From CAWBRT01 sp963814745 (GTDB lineage: Bacteria > Acidobacteriota > Terriglobia > Terriglobales > Acidobacteriaceae), in contig CAWFEA010000017.1 of the NCBI GenBank assembly GCA_963814745.1, positions 62,001 through 126,000 on the forward strand: a DNA stretch of 64,000 nucleotides. Direction: 5' to 3'. Every line of letters starts with the position of its first letter. The first letter of the stretch is position 1. Both the position numbers and the translations under genes were made by a program. This document shows, piece after piece, positions 62,953 to 64,000 of this stretch. The notes under the pieces are model-generated. The model was not told where the DNA came from, did not search any database, and saw only the letters and a program-made list of their open reading frames with translations.

Positions 62953-64000
62953 CTATACGGCGACCGCCTGAGCTACTTCCCTCAACGCGGCGGCAAACGC
63001 TTCGACAGCTTGATCAACCTGCTGCCGGGTAATCACCAGCGGCGGCTGGAAACGCATCACGTTCCCGTAAGTCCCGCCTACGCCGATTAAGATGCCGTGG
63101 CGAAGCAGAGCGTCCTTCATCGCATCGGCTTCGGCCGCAGCCGGCGTAAGCTTCTTATCCTTCACCAATTCAATACCGATCATCAAGCCTTTGCCACGGA
63201 CGTCCCCAATGATCGGATTGCCCTGTTGTAGCTCGCGGAACTTCGTCACGGCATACGCCCCCACTTCGGCGGCGTGCCCCCAGAGGTTAACCTTCTGCAT
63301 GAAATTGATGTTCGCCAGTGAAGCGGCGCAGCAAACCGGGTTTCCACCGAAGGTGGAGAGATGATCGCCAGGCTTATAGGCGTCCGCGATTTCGGGACGG
63401 GTGGTGAACATGCTGAGCGGGAATCCGTCAGCAATACCTTTGGCGCTGCAAAGAATATCCGGCTCAACCCCGTAGTGCTCGATGGCGAATAGTTTTCCGG
63501 TGCGCCCAAAGCCGCACTGAACCTCATCGGCGATGAAGAGGATGCCGTGCTTATCGAGTACTTTCTTAACTTCCTTAAAGTAGTTCTCCGGCGGAACGAT
63601 AATTCCACCCTCACCCATCACCGGTTCGGCTATAAAGGCCGCGACATTTCCCGAGGTTGAATAGAGAATCGTATCTTCCAGGGCCTTGGCGCATTCAACT
63701 GCGCATTTCTCCGGATCGTTGGGCCACATCGAGCGATAGACATAGGGCGCCGGCGCAAAGGCTACTCCGGGCAGATATGGACCGCCTCTCTTTTTGCGGC
63801 CCTGGTTGCCGGTCACGCTCAATGCCCCCATGCTGCGGCCGTGGAAACTGCCCTGAAGCCCGATAAACTCCGATTTGCCGGTATAAAGGCGCGCGAGTTT
63901 TAATGCGCCTTCGATCGCTTCCGCGCCGCCGTTACCGAAGAAGGTCTTCTGCAGACGGCCCGGCGTGACGCCCGCCAGCTTCTCCGCCAGGTCCGCAACC
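62953..64000 (-). CDS. Class III aminotransferase (partial)
   Basis: A PLP-dependent class III aminotransferase whose first part lies beyond base 64000. The visible 348 codons include NGGAEAIEGALKLARLYTG, the FHGRSMGALSVTG loop, AAFIAEPVMGEGG, LFIADEVQCGFGRTG (the PLP Asp), and the Schiff-base Lys in ILCSAKGIADGFPLSMF. GGNPVCCAAS is typical of GABA/ornithine/alanine-glyoxylate aminotransferases. The exact substrate pair is undetermined. No downstream partner is in the window. Confidence 0.92.
   Translation of the reverse strand, partial: VADLAEKLAGVTPGRLQKTFFGNGGAEAIEGALKLARLYTGKSEFIGLQGSFHGRSMGALSVTGNQGRKKRGGPYLPGVAFAPAPYVYRSMWPNDPEKCAVECAKALEDTILYSTSGNVAAFIAEPVMGEGGIIVPPENYFKEVKKVLDKHGILFIADEVQCGFGRTGKLFAIEHYGVEPDILCSAKGIADGFPLSMFTTRPEIADAYKPGDHLSTFGGNPVCCAASLANINFMQKVNLWGHAAEVGAYAVTKFRELQQGNPIIGDVRGKGLMIGIELVKDKKLTPAAAEADAMKDALLRHGILIGVGGTYGNVMRFQPPLVITRQQVDQAVEAFAAALREVAQAVAV

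Overview
The window is about 60% GC, carries almost no mobile DNA, and looks like the chromosome of an Acidobacteriota species, probably of the Koribacter/Terriglobales type. The signs are an Oar-like TonB-dependent receptor with an N-terminal carboxypeptidase-regulatory domain, futalosine-pathway menaquinone genes, a fused BcsA-BcsB cellulose synthase, a baeRF protein, and intergenic repeat debris of a kind common in that phylum. This assignment is inference from gene content. No rRNA, tRNA or CRISPR was seen.

Layout. 1-2.4 kb: end of a sensor kinase, an NtrC-type sigma-54 activator, and an archaemetzincin overlapping it by 4 bp. 2.5-3.4 kb: a bile-acid-symporter-family transporter. 3.6-14.8 kb: a cellulose operon on the minus strand, bcsQ-bcsAB-bcsZ-bcsC, with an operator-like palindrome cluster upstream. 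15-20 kb: a ThDP enzyme, a MITE-like element, an outer-membrane protein and proline dehydrogenase. 20.1-27.6 kb: a branched-chain amino-acid (Liv) ABC transporter with two substrate-binding proteins. 28-29.6 kb: a degraded region with a truncated glycoside-hydrolase-like gene and repeats. 29.6-39.1 kb: amino-acid and small-molecule catabolism (cystathionine lyase-like enzyme, UroD-like protein, FAD amine oxidase, SSS symporter, MmgE/PrpD protein, gamma-glutamyltransferase) with an RRM protein among them. 39-50 kb: housekeeping and accessory genes (DJ-1 family, membrane pyrophosphatase, M20 peptidase, YyaL, CBS, DUF58, DedA). 50.8-54.4 kb: glutaryl-CoA dehydrogenase, then a minus-strand pair made of a RaiA/HPF-sigma factor fusion and an eRF1-like baeRF protein. 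54.8-57.5 kb: mqnE (many frameshifts), mqnP and a CYTH protein. 57.6-62.7 kb: a TonB receptor with small exported proteins and an exported methyltransferase. The window ends inside a class III aminotransferase.

The most novel unit is the RaiA-sigma fusion beside the baeRF gene. A ribosome-hibernation domain sits on the same polypeptide as an ECF-like sigma factor and next to a release-factor-like protein, which suggests a module linking ribosome state to transcription. The cellulose operon is complete for the core machinery (synthase, periplasmic subunit, endoglucanase, export barrel, BcsQ) and keeps its c-di-GMP-binding PilZ motifs.

Several genes (bcsC, bcsZ end, yyaL, mqnE, the exported methyltransferase) carry frame-restoring indels inside otherwise well-conserved protein sequence. 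Sequencing or assembly error is the simplest explanation, but some could be real recent pseudogenes. Starts were moved from the longest reading frame where a Shine-Dalgarno sequence or signal peptide indicated it.
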